A stretch of 64,000 nucleotides of DNA from NCBI GenBank assembly GCA_040954595.2, contig CM082584.2, forward strand, positions 62,001-126,000. The letters run 5' to 3'. The number at the start of each line of letters is the position of its first letter. The stretch's first letter is position 1. Positions 19,812 to 33,518 of this stretch are shown one piece after another. A program made the translations under genes and the position numbers. The DNA is from Balanoglossus misakiensis (Eukaryota; Hemichordata). Under the pieces are notes generated by a model. It worked only from the letters and a program-made list of their open reading frames with translations, did not search any database and was not told where the DNA came from.

Positions 19812-20225
19812 AAGGATGTACGTGCAGAACATAAACCGGAAACACTACGTGTCCGGTCTTTTTCCCATAGGATTACATTGATAATCGCCAGAAAACAAAC
19901 TTCTACTATTGTCATTTTCACGAAATTTTATACATAGCTCAGTCCAGCAAATATAAATTCATTGGTCAAATAAAATATAGGGGTCACCGCGCTCTTTTTT
20001 GAGATAAATTGCATTAAGAATTTTGGCCATAGACAAACAAACCATTGGTGAAAAATCAGTAGATTTATTCTATTATCGACCAATTTCATGGCTCTGTATT
20101 TCAAAAACGAGCGCGGTGACCCCTATATTTTATTACGGATTTTCATTATACATACAAAAGAGAATAAAAAAATCCACAATTAAAAAAAATGACAATACTT
20201 TCCATTTTATTGAACGTACATCCTT
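19812..20225. mobile_element. Foldback element (unit 2)
   Basis: Outer arms AAGGATGTACGT at 19812-19823 and complement at 20214-20225, with inner 25-bp arms nearly intact. Slightly shorter loop than unit 1. Confidence 0.5.
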
Positions 20226-20698
20226 AATGTTACTTAGGTAGTGGAGCACCAAAACCCAAATTTTCATATCGATTGTGTATTTTGTGATAAAAGCACCAAA
20301 CTTGGCTCAGATGTGTGTTAATGTGTACTGAACAAATTCAGATAGCGAGTCACTAAATATCTGTTGAAGAGTTTCCATGGCAACCAATTTTTTTTCAAAA
20401 TGGCCGCAAATACAGATAATCACACCTGTTAAACATCAAAATAAATTCAGATTACAATATTTGAAACAAGAAACTACGGAAAGAATGGTTTGCAATAGAA
20501 CTATGGTTATTAAACTACAAATGTACTTATAAGGGTAACTAAGGGATCAAAATACAGGTGCAACTTTCAATCCCTGGTACTCGCATTAGTATAGGTGCTC
20601 CCCCTAGTCAAACATTACGGCTAGTTGCGATATTTAACTTGAAGTACGTAAATTACACACACACGAATCGCAACAGTTAGCGAGTCACTAAATATCTA

Positions 20699-22903
20699 TT
20701 GAAGAGTGACTATGCAGTATTCAAGATCCACCCTTTCCACAATACGTGTGAACTTCTACTCTCTACATGGAATGTCCGCTCAGCTAGATGCAAATCATTA
20801 GACATTGCAGACTACATCACAGATAAAGAAATTGATATTCTTGTACTCACTGAAACATGGTTGAAGGAATCTGGTGACGAACACGTAATGGCTGAATGTA
20901 CACCACCAGGCTATGCTGTCAAACATCTACCTGGGGTTGGCAAGATCGGTGGAGGCTTAGCTTAAATTCATAAGCTAGCACTAAAATAAACAGCTTGGAA
21001 GCCTATTCTCTCTGTTAAATCTTTTGAGGCAGCGGAAGCAACTATTCTTCACCAGAAACTTTCCATGAAAATAATTCTTGTCTACCGTCCACCACCATCA
21101 GTTAATAATAAATTCACCGCACCACAGTTCATGGAAGAGTTCAGTACAACACTTGAGAAGTATGTCACCTGCTCAAGTAATCTCTTCATCGTAGGAGATT
21201 TCAATATTCACCTAGAAGATGATAAGAATCCAGTAACACAGAAATTCAATGGAATCATCAGCGCCTGTAATCTGAAACAATGGGTCCAACAACCAACACA
21301 CAGAAAGGGTCATACTCTTGATCTCATCTTATCTAACTCTGCGTCTAACATCAAGAGTGTCTCTGTAGACTGCTTGGAACTCTCTGATCACAATCCTGTC
21401 AATGCAAAACTTGCTCTTCCGAAACCAACACACAGTAGACGTCAAATATCTTATCGTCATATCTGCCATTTCAATTGATAGTTTCAGCCATGATCTCGAC
21501 AAAATACATCAAATGTCCTAGCCTCCAAATGACCTCTCCTCAGCCATATCAGCTTATAACCAACCCGTCAGTCTCCATCTAAAACACGTGTACTTGATCT
21601 CATCCCTACAGCACTTGATAAGCAATGTCTTGGTAATCTGCTCACTATCATGGCCACAATTATCAATTTGTCACTCAAAACTGGAACTGTTCCTGATCAA
21701 CTTAAAATAGCAGTCATCACACCAATATACTCAAGAAACCTTCGCTCGACAAAAACATTTTCAAGAACTATCGACCAGTTTCAAACCTAACCTTCCTGTC
21801 AAAAGTAATCGGGAAGATTGTAGCACAACAACTGACATCATATTTGACTACCAACTCACTACAAGAACCACTGCAGTCAGCGTACCGAAAGGATCACAGT
21901 ACCGAAACAGCACTTACTAAAATCAACAACGATATTTGTATGGCACTGGATGCCGGTAAATGTGTACTCATGGTTCTCCTCGATCTCTCCTCTGTGTTTG
22001 ATACCATAGATCACGACACAATCATCTCAAGGTTATCAAAACTGGGCATCACCAACATCGCACTACAATGGTTCTCATCATATCTTAAGAACAGACAGCA
22101 GTTTGTATGGCACAATGTCAGAACCTCAATATCTACAATATGGAGTACCACACGGTTCAGTGCTTGGCCCACTTTTGTTCTGCAGCTACATCCAACCACT
22201 TGCTCAACTTATTTGTCACCACAACATCAATTTTCACCAATATGCCGATGACAACCAACTATACCAATATTTCTTCCAGTTAGACACCATAAGTACATTA
22301 GACAAGATGGAAAGGGCAGTTCACGAAATAAAAACCTGGATGACACATAATAAACTTCAACTCAATGGTGGCAAACCCGAGGTACTCCTGATAAGGTCTC
22401 AGTTCAACCGCTCGCCTCGTCCCATAAACCACATGAGCATTGGATCATGTTGTGTTCAAATTGTGAATTCTGCACGGAATATAGGTGTGACATTCGACGA
22501 CAATTACACTTTCAATAAGCACATTAATGCAATTTGCAAGTCAATTTTCTTCCATCTGCGTCAAATCAGCCACATTCGCCGTTACCTCACTAAGGAAGTT
22601 TGCCAGATGCTGGTTCATGCTCTAATCACATCAAAACTGGACTACTGCAATGCAATACTCTGTGGTTTACCATCATCATGCGTTCAACCGCTACAGCATG
22701 CCCTGAATTCTGCAGCCACCATGGCCTCCTTCACAAAAACCTCACCAGACCCCATAATGCCTCCATCTCTTACACCACACCTTATACCCACCACAAATCC
22801 TAGCCATCACCCAACCTATCTTAGCCCAAACAATCCAAACCCAATCAAAATTGACCCTAGCCCCACTTATCAAGCCATCAATGCTCAACGGCAACCCAAA
22901 TAA
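20699..22903 (+). pseudogene. Broken CR1/L2-like LINE (unit 2)
   Basis: Endonuclease motifs TWNVRSARC, GDFNIH and SDHNPV; RT motifs SAYRKDHSTETALTK, FDTIDH and YADD (22241-22252). Keeps GATCAA near 21695 where the other units have a TAA, but the main frameshifts are shared. Confidence 0.85.
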
Positions 22904-23235
22904 CACTTAACTTAAAGATTGGCATAAATCCAAACTCATACCACTGCGACCCCAAATATACAACACAAAGACTCAATCACGAACCAATACCTACCATTTG
23001 TAGCAAATACACGACCAAAGATTTGATCCCATCTATCATCCATATATCATCAGAAAGTTGGGACGATGAGCAATGGGGAGGAGACTGATCATCAAAAATT
23101 TGAGACAGGGAATTCCAACAAATGAGATCATTAAGTTAAATATGCAAAGCAAATCAGAAAAGAGAATCAGAAGATTTTCTCCGAAGGACACCTTGCAAAT
23201 TCATGATTGGAAAGACACTGCAGTCACATGTATAT

Positions 23236-23395
23236 TGTAGTGTCCAAACACTAGTGAGCATCTATACTTTATACATTCTGTAAAATGACGTAATGCAACA
23301 TTCGGGTCATTATGAATAAAGTGCGTGAACGAGGCTAGGCACTCTCACTCTTACATGCCGGACTTGGTGTCTCGTGTTGTCATTATTGCCCACCA
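23236..23395 (+). mobile_element. Putative 5' LTR (unit 2)
   Basis: Same TG...CA ends, TATA-like signal and AATAAA as unit 1. Confidence 0.35.
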
Positions 23396-23428
23396 ACGAT
23401 TCTATATTTGGCGACGAGGACGGAGAAC

Positions 23429-24529
23429 ATGGAGAATCAGCTAGCCGTCAATGCCGAGTTTTCCTGTTCATTCAGACCCGACAACCACCAGTACGAGATG
23501 GAAAAAGTACATGGCTAGAGTAGAAAACGCATTTGTCGCATTCAACATTACAGATGACAAGCGACAACGTGCACTGCTATTGCACTGGGCAGGTGAGGAA
23601 GTTTCCGACTTCTTTGATACTCTACCAGATACAGGAACTAGCTGTGAAACAGCCAAATTAAAGCTTTCGTCATACTTCTCACCCAAACGGAACATTGAAT
23701 ACGAACGATTTATCTTCAGAGACACCATACAAAACAACGGCGAATCGATTGATGCCTATCACACTTGTTTGCAACGCCTAGCAGAAACATATGTGACTTC
23801 ACCAATAAGGATCAAGAGGTCAAATCACAAATCATACGAGGATTCACATCAGCCCGTCTCAGACGTCGTGCTCTTCGGGAGGAGACGACACTAGAGAATC
23901 TACTGAGTACAGCCTGTTCATTTGAGGTATCAGAGGTTCAGGCTAGTGGGATTGAGGAGAAAACCCAAAATTATGGTGCAGATACGGCATCTGTGAATGC
24001 GGTCAGAAAACAGCGCCACCAACGCCCGAAACCAAATAAACAAAAGAGAGCTCATCAGCAGCCAGCGAAAGGACCGTCCACTTGTTATTATTGTGGTGGC
24101 ACCTATCCACATGACTCAGTATGTCCAGCTAAAGGCAAGTCATGCAGGAAGTGTGGCAAACCTAACTATTTTGCCAAATGCTACCGATCAAAAGGCAAGG
24201 CAAATAGGGTAGACAAGGATGAAACTGTCAAAGCTGTGCATAAAGTGGAAGACAGCTCGGGAGATGAATACTGCTTCACTGTACAACAATCAAATGGCAG
24301 GAGGCCTCAAGTAACAGTGCAGATAGAACAAACAGCAGTTGCCTCACTGATCGACCCTGGTTCTACAATAAACATGATGAGTGTAAACACATACAACAAC
24401 CTAAAGAACAAACCCATGTGGCAAACAGAAAGCCCGTTTTACCACTGTCAGCAGTGCATTATTGAGTATTTTAGCATCGCTGGATTTAGCTCTCGTCCAA
24501 TCAGAATTGCGGACGGTAGCATGATATAA
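23429..24529 (+). pseudogene. LTR-retrotransposon gag-protease fragment (unit 2)
   Basis: Same frameshifts. Second zinc knuckle has Tyr for His (PNYFAKC) as in unit 1. DPG protease motif. Confidence 0.8.
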
Positions 24530-24922
24530 TATAATTGAGAATAAATCTCGCGACAAGTGTACAGTTTGACAATGTACACAGATAATCCGTTTCAACAATG
24601 TTTCCTTTGTAGTGTGAATAAAACTGCACACTTTGCAAGTTTTCAACTTCAAAACACTATGGCTATTACAGAGACAAAGCTGCTAATATACAGTGTATAC
24701 CTGTCATTTTTGTTTGTGGTGAGATTTTCATTGGCACAGTCGCACAGAGCTCACACAAGAGGAAATTACACTTTCTGTTGAATTCACTGCATCCTGCTAA
24801 CTTTAAGTCATATATCCAGTGAAACATTAAGTTATAGAATTTTCCATCGCAGTATTCTGTTTTATATACATGTATAGCAGTCCCACACATATTGATTAAT
24901 TTGACAAAAGAAACTGACTGAC

Positions 24923-25038
24923 AATTTTCACAGCGCTCCCAGTATAGCATCCTTGGCAGGTGCACGTCAATGCCCCACACGAGGTTAGGGTTGGCAAGTG
25001 CTGCCATTTTGACATGGGTTGTTAGCACTGATCAATTC
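24923..25038 (-). pseudogene. EGF12 exon, frameshifted (unit 2)
   Basis: 116 nt, the same lesions as unit 1. Confidence 0.55.
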
Positions 25039-25971
25039 CTACGCATGACAGAAAAATGAAGAATTAGGCTATGGGCCGGACCTGACTATCGTTTCAAAAT
25101 GCACTCTGTATATTAAGGTTTATTTCTTTTACATAAAAACAAGTCTTCTTGCTCTAATATGATAAAAGAAAAAAAACTTCAACTTAAATATTGCGTCCTC
25201 AGAGGTAATATCGAGCCCTAAAAATCAGGTATGCTAATGCGGTTAAAGGTCGTGCAGTTCTCCTTATAACAAGCGATCTTATTGGTGGTTACGTGACTGC
25301 ACCAATCACAGAATGCGTTATGTCACTCAGCAATTACACACGCAGGGCAAACTATCAGGCAGCTACATGTATACTAGTATACATGTTACAGAAGATTAAA
25401 CAGAATTGTTGGTAAGGAAAGTTTGAGCAGACTAGTCCATTCAATGTAAAAAATGGTGCTGATTCCAAAAAAGTCAGTCTTATTGACCCCTTTCAAGACA
25501 AAATTGCCATTTTTGCCACTTTTAACCCAAAAGGTCATTTAAAAAACACTAAAAACACACTGTTTTCATCACATTCGGAGATCTGATGACATTTGAGGAT
25601 TATGCGGAAACAGTGACACACCAGAATAAAAATTACAGGTGACATTTGCAAGCAGATATGATCTGACCATATAGAAATATGGAATGTAAAAACATTAACA
25701 AGGAACATGCCCAATAAACTGTCATGTGTCATGGCAGTCTTACAAGTGGTGCTAGAAAAAAAAATGACCAAAAATTGTCTGTACAAACACATATGCGAAG
25801 CAACTTCTTTCAGTCAGCCCTGGAACAGACACACACTGACCTGCCACTGGTAATTAAAATTTGATAGCTGGTGGTCTCTGTAACAGCTGGCCTATTTAAG
25901 TTATGTAAACATGTCTTTGTTCGAGGTAACAACTCCTTGTAAATAGTAACTTTAAAAACAACTGGACAATT

Positions 25972-26962
25972 TGTTTAGGAGAAGATTTGCTAACCAAAAA
26001 CTAAGAAACTTACCAAAAAAACTCGCTAAATATTTAATCTTTCTGATCTCAGAACTGAATAAAAGTTGCACATATACAGGTATGTGTTATGAAATTATAT
26101 CCTAAATTTCAAAGCAATCAGAGAAAAAACTAATTTCAAAGCAATCCAACAAGCAGTTTCACAGAAAATATTTGTTCAAAAGTGGCAAAAACACAAATAT
26201 GCAAATATCACCAAAATTGTACAATATCTTACGTCAATCACTACAAGGAACATGCTGTCTAAGTTCAATGCAATAGGACAAGCGGTTTCAGAGAAAACAA
26301 TTTTTGACAAAAATTGCAAAAGTTTCCCCGATAACACATTTATGCAAATATCTTTTTTTTTACAACATATTATTTAGGTTACCCCTACGAACATGCCTAC
26401 CAAATTGGAAAGCAATCTGGCATGAGGTTTTAAAGAAAAACATTTTTTGACCAAAAATGGCAAATATTGCTCAAAATTATAGATATGCAAATTTTGCAAC
26501 AATTTGAACAAAACTATGGTTACTTAGACAACATTAGGAGGCTTCATACTAAATTTCAAAGACTTTTTACCAATAACATGGAAAAATACAAAAAAATGCA
26601 AAAAAAATAGGAAATCGATAATATTAGCTCAAAACATACAGGATTGTATGAGGTTGATATAAGGTACATGCATACCAATTTTCAAATCAATATGACCAGT
26701 GGTTGTCCAGTTTTTAAGTTTTGACCAATTTCACATTTTCCCAGCTAATTTGCATATTTTTGGCAATGACATCTTCATTTGAACAAACTCCCATCTACAG
26801 CCCTGCCTGCATCTACACGCCAAATATCGAGGTCATACGCGCTGCGGTTTTCAAGTTTTCGATGTGGACGGACATACAGACATACATCCATCCATCCATC
26901 CATCCATACATACAGACGTAACCAATCCCATAAGGTCCCATGGTACATACAAATGGGACCTA
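25972..26962. mobile_element. Degenerate ~140-bp repeat block ending in hairpin (unit 2)
   Basis: Same block. The TCCA run is one repeat longer and the CATA run shorter than in unit 1. Ends 16 bp from the EGF11 donor. Confidence 0.45.
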
Positions 26963-26978
26963 AAAACTTGCGACTTAC

Positions 26979-27101
26979 ATGTAACACATGTTTGCCCAGT
27001 GTAGCAGGTTGGACAGTTGCAGGTGTAGATTGAGCAGGAGCCTTGAAGTGGCTGATACACTCCGTTATTCAGACATGGGTTTAGAAGACACTGGTTGATC
27101 G
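26979..27101 (-). CDS. EGF11 exon, open, Cys3 to Tyr (unit 2)
   Basis: 123 nt, phase 1/1, donor ACAT|GTAAGT. Same GVY change as unit 1. Confidence 0.75.
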
Positions 27102-27298
27102 CTAAGGGTGAGAGAAATGAAAAGTATCACATTAGGGTCTTACACACTTGAGTGGGAAGTGAAATCTGTAGCAGACTGTCAGAAGATTGCACATCCGTGT
27201 GATCATGTTCATGTGTGAAGGATAATGAAGACCACTTGATCCAAGCTTGGTGCTACCATCTTTATCATAATTACAGCATCTTATAATATTTACTAGTT

Positions 27299-27326
27299 GG
27301 GGGTGGGGTGGGGTGGGGGTGGGGGT
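27299..27326 (+). other. G-run quadruplex candidate (unit 2)
   Basis: Five groups of four or five G separated by T, in the EGF10-EGF11 intron. Confidence 0.5.
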
Positions 27327-27549
27327 AGTTGATGTCATAACTTTCTGATGTTTCAATTTACGGTTGGAAAAATAGCAACATCTACTCTGATGAGCATTTG
27401 AGTCAATGAAAGTATACATCATGGCTACGGTAGTGCATATAAGTCTCTTGGTTAGCTGCACAATCACAGGCAACTTTATTGAGACAATATCAATGACAAA
27501 GCCCAGCGATTTCTACTTTGTGCGGCAAATCTGACACTGGTTTGCTTAC

Positions 27550-27666
27550 GTTCAGCGCACGTGGTTCCGATGAAACAGCGCGAACTCTGGCATCTGAACT
27601 CGGTGCAGGACACTTGCTGGCAGAATCCACTGTTTAGACAAGGGTTGGGCTGACACGGATTCAAAT
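27550..27666 (-). CDS. EGF10 exon, open (unit 2)
   Basis: 117 nt, phase 1/1, CxSxxC variant as in unit 1. Confidence 0.75.
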
Positions 27667-28050
27667 CTGTGCACAGAAGAGAAAGTGATATAAATTGTGT
27701 ACAGTTAATATTTACTACATATACTTTAAACAGATTTGTGCAGTCAGGGTTGAGTGGTAAAAATCTCAGTTGGTCAACAGAACATCACTGTGACAAATTT
27801 CTTCCATGTTCAACAAAAGAAACGTAATGAAATTTTGACACAGGTGTAATAGTGTCTTAGTGTACCATACGGTGCAGGTTGTTGTTTGGTCAAATACACA
27901 ATCCCCTTTTATGGCACACACATTCTTAATAAATTTCCCCAAAATTGTGTCGTTATTCACTGTTTGATACAGGTTGGAAGAAACCAACTGCAAGCCGATT
28001 ATGTGTTATGTTATTATGTTCCTCTTCATCTGAAATTTAAAATCACTCAC

Positions 28051-28173
28051 ATGTCTGACATAAATCGCCGGAGTAACAGCTTGTACAGGAGCATGTGAAT
28101 TCAGTACACCAATTGGGCGTCAGCACACAGTTTCCACCATTCTGACACTGGATGGGTTGACACTGGTTGACAG
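28051..28173 (-). CDS. EGF9 exon, intact (unit 2)
   Basis: 123 nt, phase 1/1, all eight Cys, donor GTGAGT. Confidence 0.8.
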
Positions 28174-28468
28174 CTGTGGGATGTGCAGTCAAGATATTGT
28201 CAAAATTACAGAATCTACAAACTACACTCCACAGTCATGTACATGTATACATGACAACAACCAAAGGGCTGTTTTGAAAAACCAAATGCTGTGAAATCCT
28301 TTAGAGTGTGACAAGAAACCACAGTTGCAACCGAAAACAAAAATAGTGATAACATTAAGCTAGCCCAAAGTTTGAGTTACCAGGGCTTTAATATGTGTAC
28401 CGTACTTATATTATATAATACATAACAAGTGTTTTGCATTGAATAAAATAATATTGGTTTGTACTTAT

Positions 28469-28588
28469 GCATTGTACATGTGGCACCAGTGAAGCATTCG
28501 GTACACATACAGTCAAACAGGAAACAGCCGTCTCGCGCAACGCATGTGCCACCATTTTGACAAGGCATAGAGTATAACTGATCAATGG
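28469..28588 (-). pseudogene. EGF8 exon with mutated donor (unit 2)
   Basis: 120 nt and open, but the donor at 28468 reads ATAAGT as in unit 1. Confidence 0.7.
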
Positions 28589-28981
28589 CTGCCAAAACAA
28601 AAATGAAAGTATCAATTACCTGCTTGTCAAAAACTTGTACATGTACTTGTGATGTTCATTTCGTTTAAATATGTGAGCAATGTCTTCATTCCTTGTTTCA
28701 AACCTGTACATTTAAAATAACATAATGATGCTATTGCTAGGATTTTTCTGTAAGAATCTTGAAAAATTAAAAAATGTGCCGTCAACATGATACAGAAGGC
28801 TTTCCTTTTTAACGTGCACCTCACACTCAATTTTGACCCTACATCAGCAAATTTTGAAAGGATGAAACTTAGTAATGCTTCCACCCCATTTATTGGTGTA
28901 TGGGTCCATCTATCACATTGAGAATACCAAAAATGAGGGTTTATATACCACGCTGTGTCATAAAACAGTAATTCGACACAC

Positions 28982-29104
28982 CTACGGCACAGATGGCCCC
29001 AGTCCAACACTACTGGCAGTAACAGGTGTAGTCAGTATAAGAATTTGGTGTTTGGGAACAATAGCCTCCATTTTGACACGGATTCTGATCACATGGGTTA
29101 ATGA
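28982..29104 (-). pseudogene. EGF7 exon with TAG (unit 2)
   Basis: 123 nt, the same TAG between Cys6 and Cys7. Confidence 0.7.
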
Positions 29105-29275
29105 CTATCAGAAAAAAAATAGTTTAAAAAACATGAAATGCAGATGGCTACACCTCAACCAAAGATGATTCCTGCACCACAACAAAATCCTTTGACACAA
29201 GCATTATACTGGAACCATACCCAGAACACGCATTAAGTATATGATGAAGGGACAATGTCTCTATTTTGGGTAATA

Positions 29276-29386
29276 CAGTAAAACCTGTCTTTATGGACAC
29301 CTCTCTAATCAGAACACCTAGTAAGATTGATTTTTCAAGCCAAATAGTAAGAATAATTAAGGACGTCTCTTTTACTTAATACTCAG
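29276..29386. mobile_element. Possible pogo/Tigger-like terminus (unit 2)
   Basis: Same CAGTAAAACCTGTCT start after TA. Confidence 0.3.
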
Positions 29387-29668
29387 ATGTGTGCACCACC
29401 TTAGGAGAGATTACCTCATATGCACAATTATCTCTACAGACACTAGTCTTCAAGAGGCAACTCTTGTATATTTGAGTGATGAAAACATCCAGCTTCGTAC
29501 ACTTCCTCACAAGTTCGTGCCTATCCTAAATTGCACGGACATACAAATGAAATTTCTGTTTTCTTTTCTCTTGTGGAAATTTTAGAAATGAGAAGTTACC
29601 ACACAATTCAATTGCCATGAAGAGAAAGTGCCCAAAAGATTGTCATTTACGGTACGTCAGAAACTTAC

Positions 29669-29791
29669 ATATTTCACAACGGTTACCCTCATAGCAACCA
29701 GTACAGGCACAGGTATATGCCGTGCAGGAGTTGGCCACTGCATTACATACAGCCCCGTTGAGACAGCTGTTTCGCTGGCATGGATCTTGGA
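29669..29791 (-). CDS. EGF6 exon, intact (unit 2)
   Basis: 123 nt, eight Cys. Arg before the last Cys. Confidence 0.8.
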
Positions 29792-30183
29792 CTGCAATAA
29801 AAAGTGCAACCTAATGTTATCTCAGCAATATTTACTTTCAAAATCTGTTTGATAAAAACATCATCATTACCATTACTGTAAATACTGAACGGAACTTCAC
29901 TTCCAAAAACAACTTGCTCATTCTGGGACGCACTTGTGGGGCTATGAAAATCTCTGTATATGTATCTTGTGTAGGGAAAATTTTCATGAACGATCAACAT
30001 TTTTTTCTTCAAATAAACATGTTTTCTTTCAGTTGTACATCATTTTTGAGGTGAACGATTCCCAAGGCCCAAGGTGTGATGCTGAAGATGAAAATATAAA
30101 GTATGACCAACAGACAATGTATTGAGACATGATTGTAAATGTTAGTTCCTGCATGACAAAATGTTTGTTTTAATGAGTTTTAC

Positions 30184-30300
30184 ACTGGCTGCAGTGTGTG
30201 CCGGTGAAACATCCTGGACAAGTACACTCATAAGTTGTACACGACAGCCGAGTACACTGCCCATTGTTCAGGCATGGACTTGGCCTACATGGAGTTTGTT
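30184..30300 (-). CDS. EGF5 exon, intact (unit 2)
   Basis: 117 nt, eight Cys, phase 1/1. Confidence 0.8.
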
Positions 30301-30615
30301 CTGTTTCAATGGAATGAAAATAAATAAATAGTAGTGACATAAGTTTTTAGGGTATGACCATTTCCTTAATTCCTACAGCTGTGGTTCTATCGGGTTCTCC
30401 TATAACTAAGCCTCCTTAATGTATAACTGAACAATAAGAATTACTTATTATACTTTTGGGAGTTTAGGACTTAGTAATTGCAAAAAAGACTCAATTCCTG
30501 AAAGTGCCTATTTGGTTTGTCACATCCTAAATATACAGGTAATTTCATAGCTGCCAGCTATGACAAATATACCGGTATGAGGGGGGAAAAACAGTTCCTC
30601 GTCTGATAAATTTAC

Positions 30616-30738
30616 CTTGGTCACAGGTGATTCCAATGATACAGCCTTGACAGCGACAGGTAAACGCACTGCACGATCCACTGATTGGCTCACAGATACC
30701 GTTGTTCATGCACGGATTGGGAGAACATTGATCGAGTC
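30616..30738 (-). CDS. EGF4 exon, intact (unit 2)
   Basis: 123 nt, eight Cys, phase 1/1. Confidence 0.8.
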
Positions 30739-31216
30739 CTGGGGGTTGCATGTAAATCAACCAACAATTGCATATTAACATCACAAGTCATTTCACTATT
30801 TTTTCATTCCAAACTTAAAAGATTGCTTGTAACTTGCTGAACAAATATTCATATGGACAGACTATTCTAGCTTGGAACAGGCAAAATCAAGGGTGCCCTG
30901 ACGCCCAACTTTTAAGAGCAGTTCATTTACTGAAACTGCCAGCACCCAATATTATCCCACATGTAATCAATATGTGGAAATCAAATACATCTGTAACAGT
31001 TTTAATTTACCATGTGGGTATTTGCATGGAGGGCCATGGTATTTGTTACCTACTGATAAAATACCTTTCAAAACAATATCCTCATTTCTTCAGAAGTTTG
31101 GCAACAAGACCAATAAAGTTTCACATCAAAATTTACAATGTATAAATAAGCTTAAAAGATCTACGGAATGAAGATGGCTTGTTTGTTTGCAGGGTGTCTT
31201 GAAAGTATATACTCAC

Positions 31217-32225
31217 TTGTTTGACCATGGACCCTAGAGAAAGAAGGACGCGCAACTCCATTTTTTTCTTGAAATGATGTTATTTTGCATACATTATTTC
31301 CAGATAAATCCCAATAATCCAATTTGCAAATAAACTGTGTATAAACTAACGCAAAGTCTCGTGTTTTGTGTGAAGTTATCACAACACCTCAGAACATCTC
31401 GCAGAAGACGAGAAAACTGCAACGTGGTTGAACGCAGCGATTATTTATGGAACACATCTGGACAAGTTAAACAGGAATTTGAATCTGAGTCTGACAGCGT
31501 CCAAAACAAGCATCTTTTGTCTAACAGTCCGGGTATTTCACAAGGCTGTGAGCTAACCGTACCGAGGGTTGCCTGGCGGCCATAGCGCACACATGATAAT
31601 CCACCCAGTTTGTTTACAAATTGTTTTCGTGAAATCTGTTTTATTGTTCACGCACTGCGAAATAAAATGCCCCTAAACCACAATTTTTATTTCAATGCTT
31701 CACGCAAACATAAAATTATTACGAAAAGTGTCAGCGTTACTAAGAAATATGAGTGCCCAGTCGGACATGCAAAAAACATGGATGATTTGTTTACAATTTT
31801 TAAATGAAGCTTGTGGCACTAGAAATGACCGTTCAACCGACAGACGAACACCAAACCATAATAATTAGCACAGACATCGTAATACTTTTAGAATTTTAGA
31901 AAAAAACGCAGTGGCTGCTGAAATGCAGTAGTGCCAGTTTGGTGGCAAGTTTTCGTATCACTGGTGGGGTCGACACGTGCCGAAGTAAGGAAGTCATTGT
32001 CCGACTGTCCTGGGTGTTAATTATATACAAAAAAACATCATCATACAGATAATCCCCAAACCCTTTGATCTTTGCCGCAGTTGCTCGCCCTTCTTTCTCT
32101 AGGGTCTATGGTTTGACAGATGTCACCTGTGTAAGAGTTCACACACTGGCATGAATAGAAATTGCACGATGTTTGCTGGCAAAATCCACCATTCATACAT
32201 GGGTTGGGATCACAGGGGTTTTGCA
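31217..32225 (-). pseudogene. EGF3 exon split by transposon (unit 2)
   Basis: Acceptor part 32112-32225 and donor part 31217-31224 around the insertion. Reads CMNGGFC, the likely ancestral form of the unit 1 GEF. Confidence 0.75.
31225..32111. mobile_element. 887-bp DNA transposon in EGF3 (unit 2)
   Basis: Same inverted ends and TTTGA duplication (31220-31224 and 32112-32116). Confidence 0.75.
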
Positions 32226-32638
32226 CTGGAAATTAAGAAAGGACGCCATTTTATTCCTTGCTACTCATTCTACAGTACAGATATGGCAAAAACCTTGCAG
32301 AATTATGGCAAGGGTGTGTGGAGTGATTGTGCCTACAACTTATATTAGGCTGGTATCAAGTTGTTCACACCTCCATAGATCACATGGCAGTGACTGTGAG
32401 GCAAGGGCTTCCCTTCATGAAATCAAAGACCTGTGTACTGGAGGAGGGTTCCTTGCAAATGCTTGACTTGACTTCAAGCACACCTGTAGACTCATATGTA
32501 AATTTACACTATCTGGCCTGGAGTGAGAATTTCCATAGTGGATGTGTGTTGACAAAAGGCAGTAAAATTGGCCAGTCGCGCATAATGTTTCTTGAACCAA
32601 GACAATCAAGACATTATGCGCCACGAAAGTGATTTTGA

Positions 32639-32869
32639 AGCTCAAGAAGTGCAGGTGACTGATGTTGACGTACCCCGGTGACGTACATGAAAAGTGAACA
32701 GACAGTTTTAAAATTCATCGGCTATTTGTACAAATATCTCAGCTCCTGTACATCAAGGAAACATTTCGTAGTGAAACAGTTATATATAACACAAAGTACC
32801 AGGGTTCTCTCCCACAGGCCGACTTCTCGTACTGGCCGAGACCGACTTCTCATACTGGTTGACTTCTCA
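32639..32869. mobile_element. Remnant of inverted-motif element, left arm deleted (units 2/3 junction)
   Basis: The right arm (about 32816-32869) is kept. The left arm was lost in the 1086-bp deletion together with EGF1 and EGF2. Confidence 0.4.
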
Positions 32870-32987
32870 GGACACCATGTATAGCTAGCTGTTGAACTCA
32901 AAAAATATGTAAAACTACAAGTGATGTAAACAACTTGTGGAACCATGTTCAAATCGAGACAAGAAGAAAAGGGATTTCAAGACTTAC

Positions 32988-33084
32988 CTCCTTCAGCACT
33001 TTACTGCCCTGTAGCGCACTGTGTGACACTTGTAGTTGTGCATTCATAACCAGAAGGACGTGGCCGAACCTAGCGAGTATGAAC
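32988..33084 (-). pseudogene. CR5 exon, broken (unit 3)
   Basis: 97 nt, same TAA and frameshift as unit 1. Confidence 0.5.
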
Positions 33085-33320
33085 CTATCATAGAAAAAAT
33101 TCAAAGAACGATTTTTACCACCATGGTATGGTCCAACGATCCCTTATTAGAGAGATGTCCGTAATCACAGGTTTTACTGTACAATACCTCTTCAGTGGAA
33201 TCATTGTGTTTTTCAAAGTGCATCACAATATCAACTCCAATAAGCATAACAGTTTAATTTTCTGTGTATGCCATGCTATAACACAGGGAAGTCACAAGAG
33301 TGATTTGCAGCCCAACTTAC

Positions 33321-33518
33321 CAGTAACTGTTGAACAATCCACTACGGGTGACATGGTTGGACACTTGGATCCCACTGGACGAGGCGTGCATGTGCCGTCG
33401 CCTTCCATAGCATATTCACCATTGCCACAGTCGAGCGGATCTTACATTGGATCTGAACACGATTGTCCAGCAGGGCACAGAAGACAGGATGTGCGTGCAG
33501 GCTCCTCACTTATTTCAT
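33321..33518 (-). pseudogene. CR4 exon with TAA (unit 3)
   Basis: 198 nt. TAA at 33444-33442. Private change: the second motif reads RPVGSKC, losing a Cys. Confidence 0.65.

Larger units (their letters stand above)
16903..32784 (-). repeat. Tandem unit 2 (15.9 kb, lacks EGF1 and EGF2)
   Basis: Second copy, 15882 bp. It is shorter because 1086 bp matching 15671-15756 through 16756 of unit 1 are missing at the junction 32638/32639, which removes EGF1 and EGF2. Introns otherwise hold the same content as described for unit 1. In the LINE it keeps a GATCAA where units 1, 3 and 4 have GAATAA, so part of this copy looks more ancestral. Confidence 0.95.
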
